From: Baylisascaris procyonis | Taxonomy: Eukaryota; Nematoda; Chromadorea; Rhabditida; Ascarididae | Direction of reading: 5' to 3' | Assembly (NCBI GenBank): GCA_037389465.1 | Contig: JAZARR010000214.1 | Location: 3,596,001 to 3,660,000 of the forward strand | DNA length: 64,000 bases | Shown here: one piece after another, positions 39,901 to 51,800 of the stretch | Numbering within the stretch: position 1 is the stretch's first letter | Layout: each line of letters opens with the position of its first letter | Program-made: the position numbers and the translations under genes | The notes under the pieces: model-generated | Told to the model about the DNA's origin: nothing | The model's input: the letters and a program-made list of their open reading frames with translations, nothing else | Databases searched by the model: none

Positions 39901-42900
39901 GATATTAAAGATAGAGAACGCTTTCAAGTTTATCAAATTGGTCTAAGTTGGTAAGAGCAATTAGAACAGCATGAAATATAGGATTACCATTTTCTGCGGG
40001 TCGATAGACAATTTTATCAGTGATTAGACGAACTGTTCGCACATCGGGTCTTCCGGCAACGGTTGCCTCGAATTGTTTGTCGTTTTCTACCTTCACTAAC
40101 AAATGATACTTTTTCGATCGTGAGCTTCCTCCAGGGACATCAAACTTAACCGCCACTGTAGAACCTAAAGATTTGCATTTTTTGCTAATTACGTTCGTTA
40201 ACCAATCTATCACCTAATTATCTCAAATTAAGAGCATCTCGTGCAATAATTTTTGAATTTTACAGCGGAAATGGAAGAAGTTTACCTTTCCTTCAAAACT
40301 ATAGAGAAGTTTCATTTCATTGAATGAAAGAAAGGGAGTTTAACTGAAGCTAATATAATTAGCATCCTCATTGAGAACGGTACATAATACACGCAACAAT
40401 GAGATCTTTACAACACATAATAAGCCTATCAACTGAGAACGAATATTTTATAAATAATAAAATGAGTGTTCTAGATGTGAAAGAGATTGGCACTCAGTCG
40501 CAAAACGAAATGATGTGAACAAATATTTTAAGTGATCGTATATTCCTATAGCTAGCAACAGTAACGTTATATTGATAATTGAGGGTGGACATATGCGCCA
40601 AAACTCGCATAATTTAATTCTAAAACTTTTAAAGAACGATGAAAACGGATGTACCGTTGAAATAAATTGATTGCAACAATTCTGATGTATTTATTTCGAA
40701 TAATTTTATTAATTCAAAGTCTTCAACACCATTCATTCATGTCAATAAATGTATTTTTTTTTTAATCAAAACAATGCTAAACTGTTGGCATTTTCAGTTA
40801 TTCTCCAACGGAAGGGATTTGAGGCTAATTGGAGGTAATGCAATAAACGTCAAATGTAATAAACGCTGAGAACGATACTAGATCGTTTTCATAACGAATG
40901 CAAATTTTAAGATACACAAATGAACGAGATCATTATTCATTGCTATAAAATTTTTAAATATTTTTGAATATCGCAATATTATGGGCAATAAAATTATTGA
41001 CGCAATGAGCCCATAAATTTCGAGGATTTAAATGCTGCAAGAAATAAAATAATAAAACAAAAGATGTTTTCGTCATAATCTCTGCTATGCAATTGCACGT
41101 CTCGCTTTTCTAAAAAAAAAAAAAACACCCCACTGAAACAAAAAAAAAGATCTACCTGGAATTCGGGCTTGAAGATTTTGTCGATAAATTGTTTTCGCGA
41201 TGTCAATCGCATTGATTTGTACATGTACATCGACAAGATGATTAACGGAACCCAATGGAGTTAGAAGAATCTCATTCGAAGCGTTCCATCGAAAGCTGGC
41301 TGGCACTACCACCAATGGTTCCCTATATAAGAAATAATGACTTCAGTAAGGTATCAAGAAATTTGATAGTACAATAAGATTTGTGGTGCTAAATGATAGT
41401 TCAACTGAATTTCCGCATCGATTTCTATGAAAGATTCGAAGAAATAGCGCACTTTTAAAACAACAAAACGATATCCCGTACAATATACGCATCTTTATGC
41501 TTTTATGAGAGACTCGAAACACTAGACGGAAATACCCATTCGAAATGAAACCGATTCCTAATTATCGTATAACGTTTCCCCGGATATACTGCGGCCTATG
41601 TCCACGGCGTCTAAAAATGCTGAGGATTGCCCCATAAAGCTTAACGCCGACAAGACCGTCCACCATATTTGATAAAGCTGAGCGATGAAGTCAGTAAAAA
41701 CGAAAAAAAAAACAGTATTCTGCGTAAATTAAAATATGGAAGTGGAAGAAAATTAGAATTTAAGACTTTCGGAAAAACCAGCATTGAGAATTTATTCGCA
41801 TAACGCTCAGATGCACAGAAATAACGTTGAAATACTGGGTGTCATTTGCGACTATAGCAGGAATATATGCATTCAATTTCGAAAAAAAATGCAAAAAACG
41901 CAATGCCACATGTAAATAGCGTCGAAATGAAAAAGAATAGAAGAGAGCGCTTTTTGAGAAAAGATTGAAAAAAAGAAAGCGATTGAAAAATATATACTCA
42001 TGCTTATTACTTGCATAGATAAAAATAATGGTGAAAAAATCAATGATAGGTAAACATCGCAAATGGGACAGGAAAAGTGGTGAACGCAGACGGATTTTCA
42101 ATCGTTCCAAAAGCATAAAAGGCTCAAGTTTACTAATGAAAATTTTGAAAAAGATAATTGGAATACAATCATCCATCTTAGCAGGTAATACATTTCAAAG
42201 TGGAATAATTCTGCCTATATACTAACGACGAGACACATTCGAAATACTGTAATGATAAAATTTTCTGCTCTGACTGTACTAAGGATCGATGAGAAAAATT
42301 CGAAGATTGAACATCCGTCTCAATGTCGTAATGAAGTCTGCAGTAGAATGAAAACGGTTATCAGATTCGGCCTCGACGACTCGAATTCCAATGAATTTAT
42401 TCTTCATTTTCTTAGTCAACTTTTTTACATTATATTTGAAAAATTAAATTTCCGTAGAGCAGTTCTCTAGAAGAATCTCCATGCTTTCTCCACTAATAGT
42501 GTATTTTAATATAGTTCACGTCAAATATTTTAGTGAAGTATTTTAGGAAGAAATGTACTTATATTTTGAGAAAATTTGCATACAAGAAAAGCTTTTAATT
42601 TTGAAGAGATTTAGTATATGGCTATAATTTGAATATTTGCAATACTCTTCAAACACATTCCGGTCTATCAATATTCCAAGAGTATGGATCTCTGAATGCG
42701 TATTCCAAGGCTCATGATCTTGAAATCGGCATTCTTACGATAAATGAGGCTATCTTAGGCAAATAAATTGCAACAAGTTTTTAATAATCGACGATGGCAG
42801 AAGTCTTTCAGAAATCAATGCTAACATAATTCAAGGAGCAATCTTATTTGAAAATCCTGTACCCACTCATTTATAGTAGATCTAGAAGCTGTATCATATA

Positions 42901-45900
42901 GAAATTTCAGCGTATAAAGTTGAATTGCTTTGAGCTGATCCATCCATTTTTGGGAAATTGAATTATAATGTTAAATGCGATGATTTGCTTTGTGATGCAA
43001 AAGACTGATGCAATAAACGAAACAGAACGATAATTCATCAGCACAACTTTTTTTTAATGAAAAAAGGAGCGTATGCCATGCGCAATATGTCAGATTTTAG
43101 ATGTGATAGAAATACTAGAGATAAATGAATGCAATTTGCGCTATGCTTGAAAATGAACTATGAAAATCCCTTAGCCGTCTTAGAGATTTTATTGGAAATT
43201 GAGCGAAAATAAAAATATATGATAGAAAAGTTGACATGAACGAATATAAGCTTCAATTTACTGTGAAGCTCGAAAGCTTTAAAAGAATAAGCGTTTCAAA
43301 TGAAAACACAACAGAAAAATATTTAGTCAGAAACTTAAAACTTTTTCCTTTTGAATTACAAACCAAACAGCTGTCAGCAATTAATTAACAATGCCATCCT
43401 CAATTTGCAAGCACTTTCTATGATAAGAAGCAATCCTCACAATGATCATTTTTGAAGAGATATTCCAAAAATTGGCGTCCTGTTTGATTTCACAAACGAA
43501 AGCTCTCCTTGAACTTCTTCTTGGCACAACTCTCACCAATGAAACTTCACTAAACAAAGGGCATCGATAATTCTTTTACACCTTACTTTTCATTCAATTT
43601 CTTTCAGTAGACAATACTTCCGACTTTTCAGTCCCACAAGCTTTTAATGCGTCAATACTTTTCAATACCGTCAGCTGTATTAGTAAGTGGGATGAAAATC
43701 TACCCGCCCCACGTTTATTCCCACTTTTTTGTGTCGCTAATGTCTTAGACGCCGACAACTTCTGCGTTGGGTGTAAAGAAAAAATTGTCTACTTGTTAAT
43801 TCCAGCTGACTGCACGAAACCTTTCAGTAATGCCTAGAAAATACTTCTGAAACTTCTATGCGATTTTTATTGTAATAAGTAACCTGCGTATTGGTAAATG
43901 TCCTTTCCTCAGGTTTTGCATGTTTTAGTCGGGATGAACGATCAATGCCTAGGAAGAGCACTAATATATTAGACACCTTTACTGCTTAATCAGAGTACCT
44001 CTATTTTTTGAGTGAACGACTGTCAACTCCTGACAGTCGAACATTACGGAGTAGTCCAGGACCTTATATTTCTAGACCCGCATTTGAGGAATTTGAGTCT
44101 GCTTGATCTCTGTTTGTAAACCACAACCTCTGAAGGATGAACCGATTTCTGAGAAAATTGGGAAATATGTGAGTATCAGGGAGTAGTTTTGGAACTCGTA
44201 CGAGACAGCTAAATCCGTTACTTCACTGTTTGGGTCCCACTTTGCGAGAAGGGCCTTTCCCCGGGAAAAGTTCCTTCTCTCAAAGGTCTAGTTGGCAAGT
44301 AGAGGCCAAAGAAACTCAAATTTTCTGAATGAGATGCAAGAACATAAACGCCCGATCGTGATCCTGCCAACTCTATTAAACTGTTTCTGTGCATGAGCTG
44401 AGCTGATGTGGGCTAAATCGTTGGCCAAAGGCGATGGGAAGCCATACGTGGTTAGCTTTTCATCGGTACGGCGGAAATCCCTAATGAAAATGGTGCGATG
44501 CTTATTGGCGAAGTGTTCGTTTTTAGCTGGACAAGTTCCCAGTTGGCGATAGGCCTAACGATTCTTAAACTTGTAATGTGATCCACTCAGGCGTAAGTAT
44601 TTGACGTTCAACTCACTACAACTCAATGTGAATAATATGCACTGTTACTAATTTGTTATCTCCACATAACAGTCTATTGAACTCATTACTGCACTACTAT
44701 GCACGCTTTTGATTTAAGTATCATCAAAAATAGAGTAGAGTAGTGAGATGTGGGAGGAGCATCGAAGAACTAGGTTGAATCTTTGATTTTATGAAAGCAT
44801 GGCAGAGAGACTCAGAACTTGCTAGAACGACTAGAAGACAAGAACTGCAAGAATGGCCCGAAAATCGGCATGCAGAAAACATTATGTACAAGGTTTCATT
44901 TGATAGGCTCGTATATCTTATGACGCAGAGGAAATGTTTTATAAAAAGCAAAAAACTAGATATACCTCTGACAGAATATCCATATAAGACATGATCTTTC
45001 CATGAGACCTCCCAAGGTCTCTGCAAAGTAACTGGCACATTTGGGCCGAGATCACCAAATTTTAAAAAAGACAATCCCCAGAAAATGTGCTGGACCATCT
45101 CCTTCCCCCATCCAGATGGGCCAAATTTCTGATGCTTGATGCCAAAAACAATTTCTCCGATGCTTCAACTAATCAAGAAAAGTAGCCAAAAAGCATCCTA
45201 ATCGTCGAGCCGAAAAACAAAGCGACCAGAAATTTCAGTTAAGATATACAAATCACTCTCTGTTTTCTTAAAATTTTGATCTTTTTATGTCGATAGAACA
45301 CATGTGTATAGACAAGAACAAAGAAGAAACTAAAATAAACGAGAATATAGGAAAAATTTCCCTCATAAAAACATGAAAAACAATAATGCGGAAAAAATTC
45401 AGGGTTCCATACGTCAGACCGGTAACAATATTAAGAGATTGGGGTGAATCAATTGGTGCATGCAAAGGCAAGAAAATAGGAGTACTAATGACGGCGTTAG
45501 GAAGCATAGTCCAAAGACGTACCATATGAAAACGAGAAAATTTATAACATATTGCTTATGGTGCAAAATTTTTTACAACCTGAATTTGATGAAAACATTA
45601 ATTAGGGAGAAATGCAAACTGAACAACACTTCTGAAGACGGAGTAAAACAGTATGCAATTCATTGGCAAAGAGTAAAATTAAATTTTAGTCTACGATACT
45701 TCAGCAACTTTAGTTGAAAGACTTTTAGCCTTATAAGTAGAGTCTTTCTCGTTGGATCGTTTTTTTAGACAGTAAATAATTTACTTATTAATATAAGCAC
45801 TTTTTATGCGAATGATGTACGAATTATCAACTGCCATTCTCATAGAACTAATCAGCAAGCATTCTTTCAGTGCTTTGGGAGCGATTAGAGAGATCAGAAG

Positions 45901-46354
45901 CTTAGCGCGATTTTTCATAGGGGGGATTTTTGAGAAACGATGCTAGTGCAAAACATTTTTGAGTATTTCTGCAACCATCAGAAACTTCGGCTTTTATAAA
46001 TTTTCAGTTATAACTGCCGAAGCGATATGAAATGTAATAAATAAGATAAACAAAGTGAACTAAAAACCTTCATATTAAAGCAATGGATTAGGATGAAGAA
46101 TTTTCACAACAAGATGGGCAATCACGTCAAATATTTCCATCTTTTTTAATAGCTATGACATAAAATTTTTGAATAAAAACAAGCGAAATAATGCCAAAAT
46201 GTTGTTCGACAATGATCATCACTTCATTCCAGCGCTTTCTGAATACTAGAAGGGAAGTGAAATGAACGAAGGATAGAAGGGAAGTGGGTGGTGAAGGAAA
46301 TGAACCACGTAAACTACATATCACAATGAATGGTGAAGCATTTATAAAAAACAT

Positions 46355-46414
<60 letters not shown>

Positions 46415-46513
46415 GCATAATGCCACTCATCAATACTTCAAATCACAAAAGACTTACTGTTTAGTGGTGGTGATAAGAGTGAAGGCGAACGTGAGAACGA
46501 TGTGCGCACGCAT
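33991..46513 (-). CDS. Secreted TEP/alpha-2-macroglobulin/CD109-family protein, N-terminal part, seven exons
   Basis: TEP proteins are secreted or surface-anchored; some opsonise microbes or inhibit proteases. Exons on the minus strand: 46513-46458, 41322-41156, 40164-39988, 38764-38694, 36675-36501, 35027-34949, 34102-33991. All phases agree and the sum is 837 nt, 279 residues. Residues 1-19 are a signal peptide (start in a CCACCATG context, hydrophobic VLTFAFTLI). MG1 starts EPLVVVPASFRWNA. MG2 carries the family hallmark ITDKIVYRPAEN then VRIRAL, later NFGEWKIIARA and FDVEDY. MG3 starts VLPPYRV and continues RYPHGTAVSGNI. Exon 7 ends at a GTTAGT donor; unspliced, it adds 15 residues to a stop at 33943. 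I found no bait region, GCGEQ thioester or C-terminal exons. Either they were missed, lie antisense within the receptor gene, or the gene is truncated. Intron 1 is 5.1 kb. Family assignment is strong. Confidence 0.85.
35048..35092. repeat. Short 20-bp tandem duplication in TEP intron 5
   Basis: Two copies of a unit containing CCTTGTCAACTCAACGAA lie next to each other, just upstream (gene sense) of the exon at 35027-34949. Confidence 0.85.
41323..46457 (-). other. TEP intron 1 (5.1 kb)
   Basis: Runs from the GTAAGT donor just after the signal-peptide exon to the TTATATAG acceptor of the MG1 exon. It contains the AT microsatellite at 46359-46411, a GC-richer portion at about 43900-45240, and two Phe- or Leu-rich open frames (41760-42176 and 44724-45098, minus). 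I do not regard these as genes. Confidence 0.7.
46359..46411. repeat. (AT)n microsatellite in TEP intron 1
   Basis: About 53 bases of uninterrupted AT repeat, starting roughly 45 bases into the intron after the signal-peptide exon. Confidence 0.95.
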
Positions 46514-47910
46514 GGTGGATGTGGGTAAGCGCACCGTTGATGAACTCAGCGACGTCGACTCATCGAACGAGACAAGAGAAGACAGACCACTAAAAGTGAT
46601 CTTTATCTATGTGTTTCGCTTACGATGGACACATACAAATGAACGCGAGCTCTTCACTTCTCAAAGATCAAAATACGCATTATCAATTGCATCTTATATT
46701 TTAAAAACTTTTCAAAATTTGACTGCAAATCAAATGAAATACTCCAATGAACTTTAATAGTGAGCCATAATAACCTCGCAGAATATAGAAAGAGACCCTA
46801 CTCAGCTTTATACCGAATATTTTTTCAACCTTTCGGCTATGGAATTCTAAATTCATGTAGAGAATTTGATCGAATGTTAAAGCATACGATAAGAACGACA
46901 GCATAAGAAATGCATAACTGTAAACTGTAGTTAGCATAAACTACGAGCTCATTGGGTACCTCATATGTTTATAAGGCAGGCGTCAAATATGAGCTCTTTT
47001 ATGATGACGTAAACTTATAGAGAGGCATTATAATGACTTCGGCCTAACTAGTATTTATTTATATGCATGCGTGCGGCTAGAAAACTATTGAAACCGCCTT
47101 TATCAAACTTAACGTGTTCAATGGGACTGCTTCCTACAACATATATCACTTCAACGTATCAATTCTGAACACAGCTATAAGTATCTAATGGCAATAAAAA
47201 TTTACATACATTTCAAACAGAGGGGAATGTCATTCACTCTATTCGAGTCATAGAAAAATTGATTAGTATCCCTCAATCGGTTAAACGCTGATTAAACGTT
47301 TGACTTCCAGCCGAACCTAGGTTAAAATGTATTTTTCACAATGTCAGCATGAAACTTTGTTTGATTAGTTCAATTAAAGTTCATGAATGAATAACTTTAT
47401 TGCAAAGACACTAGCGAATAGTTGAAAAGAAAATGAGGAAAATTAGCAACAAAAAACGAAAACAAAATATACATCAACACTGAGGTCACGATCAAATGAG
47501 GCATTGACAGACCTATAGCCAAACGGGAGATAAAAGCCTTTCTCGGTAAAGCACCAAAAAAGAAACCTTAAAAGAAATCAAAAAAAAAAGTATAGATTAG
47601 AGAAGTGATGGGTTGTTTAGCTGTGTAATTTGCCTTGGATAAAAAGTACTGCGTAATTTCCAACTAATAAATCCAATACAGAGACTAAGGTAGTCAAAAA
47701 TAGCAAAACCAAATAACTGTCGCATTCAAAGAGCTGTGAATGCAAATGAAGAGCTCTAAAACAATGACAATCAGATATGGAACAACGATTGTAATAAGGA
47801 AAGATTAATTTCGATATATAAATTAAAATTTAAGGCTGAAAATCGAAGGAAATAAGCAATGATGGTTGATACAATCTATACAACCGAAAGAAATGAAACT
47901 AGAAACATGA

Positions 47911-48029
47911 GCAATGATCGTTGATAATCGATAAATCTGAGTGCAGATGTTGACGGCTTCGCGCTAACAGTGGTAATATGTAGAGCAATATTTATTTGAT
48001 CTGTATTTGATACTGACCTATCGATGCAA
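47911..48029. repeat. Direct repeat, copy A (about 120 bp)
   Basis: Core starts TCGATAAATCTGAGTGCA (47928) and includes GCTTCGCGC, GTAGAGCAATATTTATTTGA and a GACCTATCGATGCAA end. It matches 48681-48800 in the same orientation with a modest number of substitutions. Confidence 0.9.
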
Positions 48030-48680
48030 CTAGTTAATGTCTATTAAGGAGCTAATTTAGGGTGCTGGGAAGGGGGGGGGAAGGAGGGAGGTTTTTTACT
48101 AGATCTCTGTTGATTCGGTAACTAGACAACATCTGCCATTACACATTTAGTAACGAACCTCTGTCGATTCGGTAACCAATAACGAAACCAATGAAACCAA
48201 TGAAATTGGATAACCGATGAAAATAACAACGAAAACTGATGCAAATAAAGTGCCTCTTATTTTATTGTTAATGTTGATCGGTCAATAGGGACACTATTTA
48301 CAGGCATTTAAATGTGCGAAAAACTTTGCATCCATTCAAATTGGTCAGGCTAGAAAAAGATGATAGTAACGTGGGTTCCCTAGCTTCTGCATAAGTTTGC
48401 GGATTCGTTATTAGAGTATTAGTTTATGAACGATGAGGGGTGTTGTGGACATGAAAGATGTATATTTCCAACTAGACTGTACCACAAAACGAAACACATA
48501 ACATTACTATTATATAAACCTATGTAGACAGCCTAACTAAAAGTAGAGAAAAGCAAAAAAAAAAAAAACAGAAAAGAAACGCTCATCTCAACAAATCACA
48601 AATGAGACCAACAGAGCGCACGCCGGGTTGACATTAGTACGCACTGAACCATTTCAAAAGAAGTATAAGCATATACACAA

Positions 48681-48800
48681 GCGATGATGACTGAGTATCG
48701 ATAAATCTGAGTGCAAATGCTGACTGCTTCGCGCCAACAGTGGTCATACGTAGAGCAATATTTATTTGATCTGTATTTGATAATGATCTATCGAAGCAAT
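48681..48800. repeat. Direct repeat, copy B (about 120 bp)
   Basis: Second copy of 47911-48029, about 770 bases away. A fragment of the same element (TAGAGCAATATTTATTTGAT) recurs at 49081-49100, so at least one partial third copy exists. Confidence 0.9.
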
Positions 48801-51800
48801 ATGAACAACATTTGAAGCTCATTAAAAAAACATTCTCAGGACGAAATACTAATAATAAAATACTAGAAAATAATACTACTACTAATACAGAAACTGAAAT
48901 TCCGTTACAAGTAAAACAAATAGATGGGTGGAAGACGGAATATAGAATACACAGGATAATATAACACTATGATCAAAAGTTACGTAAATAAACGCTCCTT
49001 TGAGATATCGAGGAGGGATAATCGAATAAATCTTGATAATACATGGATAAAGAAATCGTATTATGAAGTGATAGCATAAGTAGAGCAATATTTATTTGAT
49101 GCTAAACCTATAGAAATTGCTCTCTTATACAATTGACTTTTAGGTTTATACAAACAAAGTTTTTTTTTTTTTTTTGCAAAAAACAGGTAAATAGGTAAAA
49201 TAGGTAAATTGGTCAAAATGGCTTAGAGACGATAAATTATTTTAAAAAAGAATCAAAAGTACCATCACGTTCTGAAAAAAATGCTGGATTGGCTCACCTA
49301 TATGATGAAAACTACTTAAAAGTGCCTCATTATTAGTAATTTTTTTTCCCGCATATGGCGTTCCTCTCATATAAGTACTCATCGCCACCTAAATCTTTTC
49401 TACGTGTCACTTTTTTTCGCCTCAGCATTTTATTTTGTAGAATATGTTGAAGTGGAAATAATATTTTTGCATGTAGAATAACTTTTTCCTTTCAAATCAT
49501 ATTCCCAATTATCAAATGCTACAGGAAAATGGGTTGCCCTCTGATCACAGTCCTAGGCGGTACAAATTTGGCACATATACGATTCTTTAAATTTTCGACG
49601 ATTTAATTTGTAAAAATTTGTAACTCTGAATGATTTAATTCCAAAATACTGTTCCGATATAAAGATGATAGTCGGTCGATAATTGACAAAAATACTCGAT
49701 TATAACGGAAATTTGGTTTAAGCCAAAAAGATTTTAAATTGGCGATCGATTACCAAACAAAGATATAGAATTTCGATTACAGACGAGAGAATTCATGAAA
49801 TTCGGACATTCATCAACTGTAAGCAATCCATAAAAGACCACTTTCGTTTGGAGATGAAAAAAAACGGAAAATTCAGTTGGAAATCTGCCAAATAGTTTGT
49901 TAAATTTTCGTTTTCCCAATTGAAATTCGATTAATCGCCTACTATCGCTTATCATTACGAATAATTCCAAAACTGATCATTGAAACAGTGAAAAAAAAAT
50001 AGCATTGTCTTTTTAGAAATCCTGATTGACTATAAAATTAGAGGCGTTTTGATTTGATAAAAAATAGTTATGATTATCCTCAACAAATTCCGAGACCTAA
50101 TATCATCACATATGAGTTGCCACCGAAGCGTTATGAACAGACGCACATAAATATTTGCAAAAAAACACACAAAAATAAACGTAAACTACGTGATGAGTAT
50201 TGGAAGAGCAAAAAAAAAAAAAAAATGAAAAAAAACCAATAGTAGTTGCATAAAAATATTTTCCATTTTTTTACGTTCCAATTTTAACATTTTTATGTTC
50301 CATTTTTTCATATTTTTCTACATCATTTTTTACCAACAAAACCAATAAGAATTGCATTTTTACAATTATTTGATGGAAAATTATAAAACTGCACAATCAA
50401 TGTGTAAAAAAGAATGGCATGATGCAAAATAAATTGCACACTGATTTTGATAGAAAAATAATGCGAACAACGACTTGCATAGTCCATCAATTAGTACTCG
50501 TTTGGGAAATGAAAATTGGGAAATGGTACGTTTAATTAGTCATCTACTCGGTGCAGTCGAGAAATAAATAAACGAAAAAGAATGATAAAATTTTATGGAT
50601 AGGCGATTTTACTTTCAAAATTCTTCAGCAATCGTCAATTAAAATGACAAAATTAGATGCATTCTAACAATGAGCTTCGTTAATAAATATTAAAAATTAA
50701 CAATAATTTTTGCAGTAACACAGAACAAAATAATTTGATTTGCGAATTTTATGCTACCTTAATCGCCAAATGAAAAAAATATTACTAACAAATCTCATTG
50801 CCGATTTTCCGTTGTTTTATTCGCAGAAAATTGCTGATGGAAAGGCTATTAATGCGATTGTCACCGACGAAATAAATGGCTAAGTGAAGATGGAAATTGT
50901 TGCAGCACCTTACTGTATAAGAGTAAGGGATTCTAGGTGTTGTGTGCTTTATACGAATCATAGCTTAAAAAATTTATCTATGCCATTGCTGATATTATTT
51001 ATCAGCGTAAGCAAAGCCGAATTTCCTTTCACTTCATCGATCAGAATGCAAACATTAGAAAATTTCTCGCATTATAGCTGCATTATAGCTGATTTTCAAA
51101 GATATTTTCAAAAACATCTATCAATCAAATAAAAAGAGAGAAGATAAAAAAGACAAACAACCTTCAAGAGATTTGTTATATTTTTGCATAGAATTTAACC
51201 ATATTCTATGTTAATATGAATAACGAGAAGCAATAATAAATTCAATTAACGACATGAACATAAACGGATAAACTATCACATAGGTGAAATAACAAATCCA
51301 TATCATACTCTCTGCTTACTGCCATCAAAAGTTACTTATTAATAGCAGCTTGATAAGTGGCGTTAAATAAAGTGAACTGAAAATAATAATTGGAAACAAT
51401 AAAGATTCAGAAAAAAAATAGCAATATTTTAAATAATTTTCTTAACATTTCAAATTTTTAAAAATAATAATCCAAGAAAAAATATTCTGATTATGATAAG
51501 AATGCGATTATTAGCGCTTGCTTAACACTCTAAGATGAACTCAAGTGAAACGGACTATCTTCAAGTATCGCTGCAACCTTACAAAATTTTAACTATTACG
51601 ACTTCACTAATAATGCGTGTAGGTTTAGTTACGGCGAAAGAAGAAACGAAAAATTTCTTTTAATGAACAACTATACAGAGGTTCCGGCTTTAAATAGTTA
51701 ATAACATCTATTCAGAAGGTAATTTGGAGTGTTGGAGAGGGGATGTGGAGGGAGGAGGGGACGATGGACCAACCTTTCCATTGCCCTATATTGAGCGAAT

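Noticed and set aside
39905..39987. Open extension past TEP exon 3 (GNPIFHAVLIALTN)
   Set aside because: It departs from the MG2 pattern exactly at an AATG|GTAATC donor, and the next exon (38764) restores the family sequence in phase.
41760..42176. 138-codon Phe/Ser/Leu-rich minus-strand frame in TEP intron 1
   Set aside because: Low-complexity translation of purine-rich DNA, no motif, and not phase-linked to the TEP exons, which splice cleanly without it.
44724..45098. 124-codon minus-strand frame in TEP intron 1
   Set aside because: No recognisable domain, and an overlapping 67-codon plus frame exists. It may be part of an old GC-richer repeat, but I could not identify transposon proteins.
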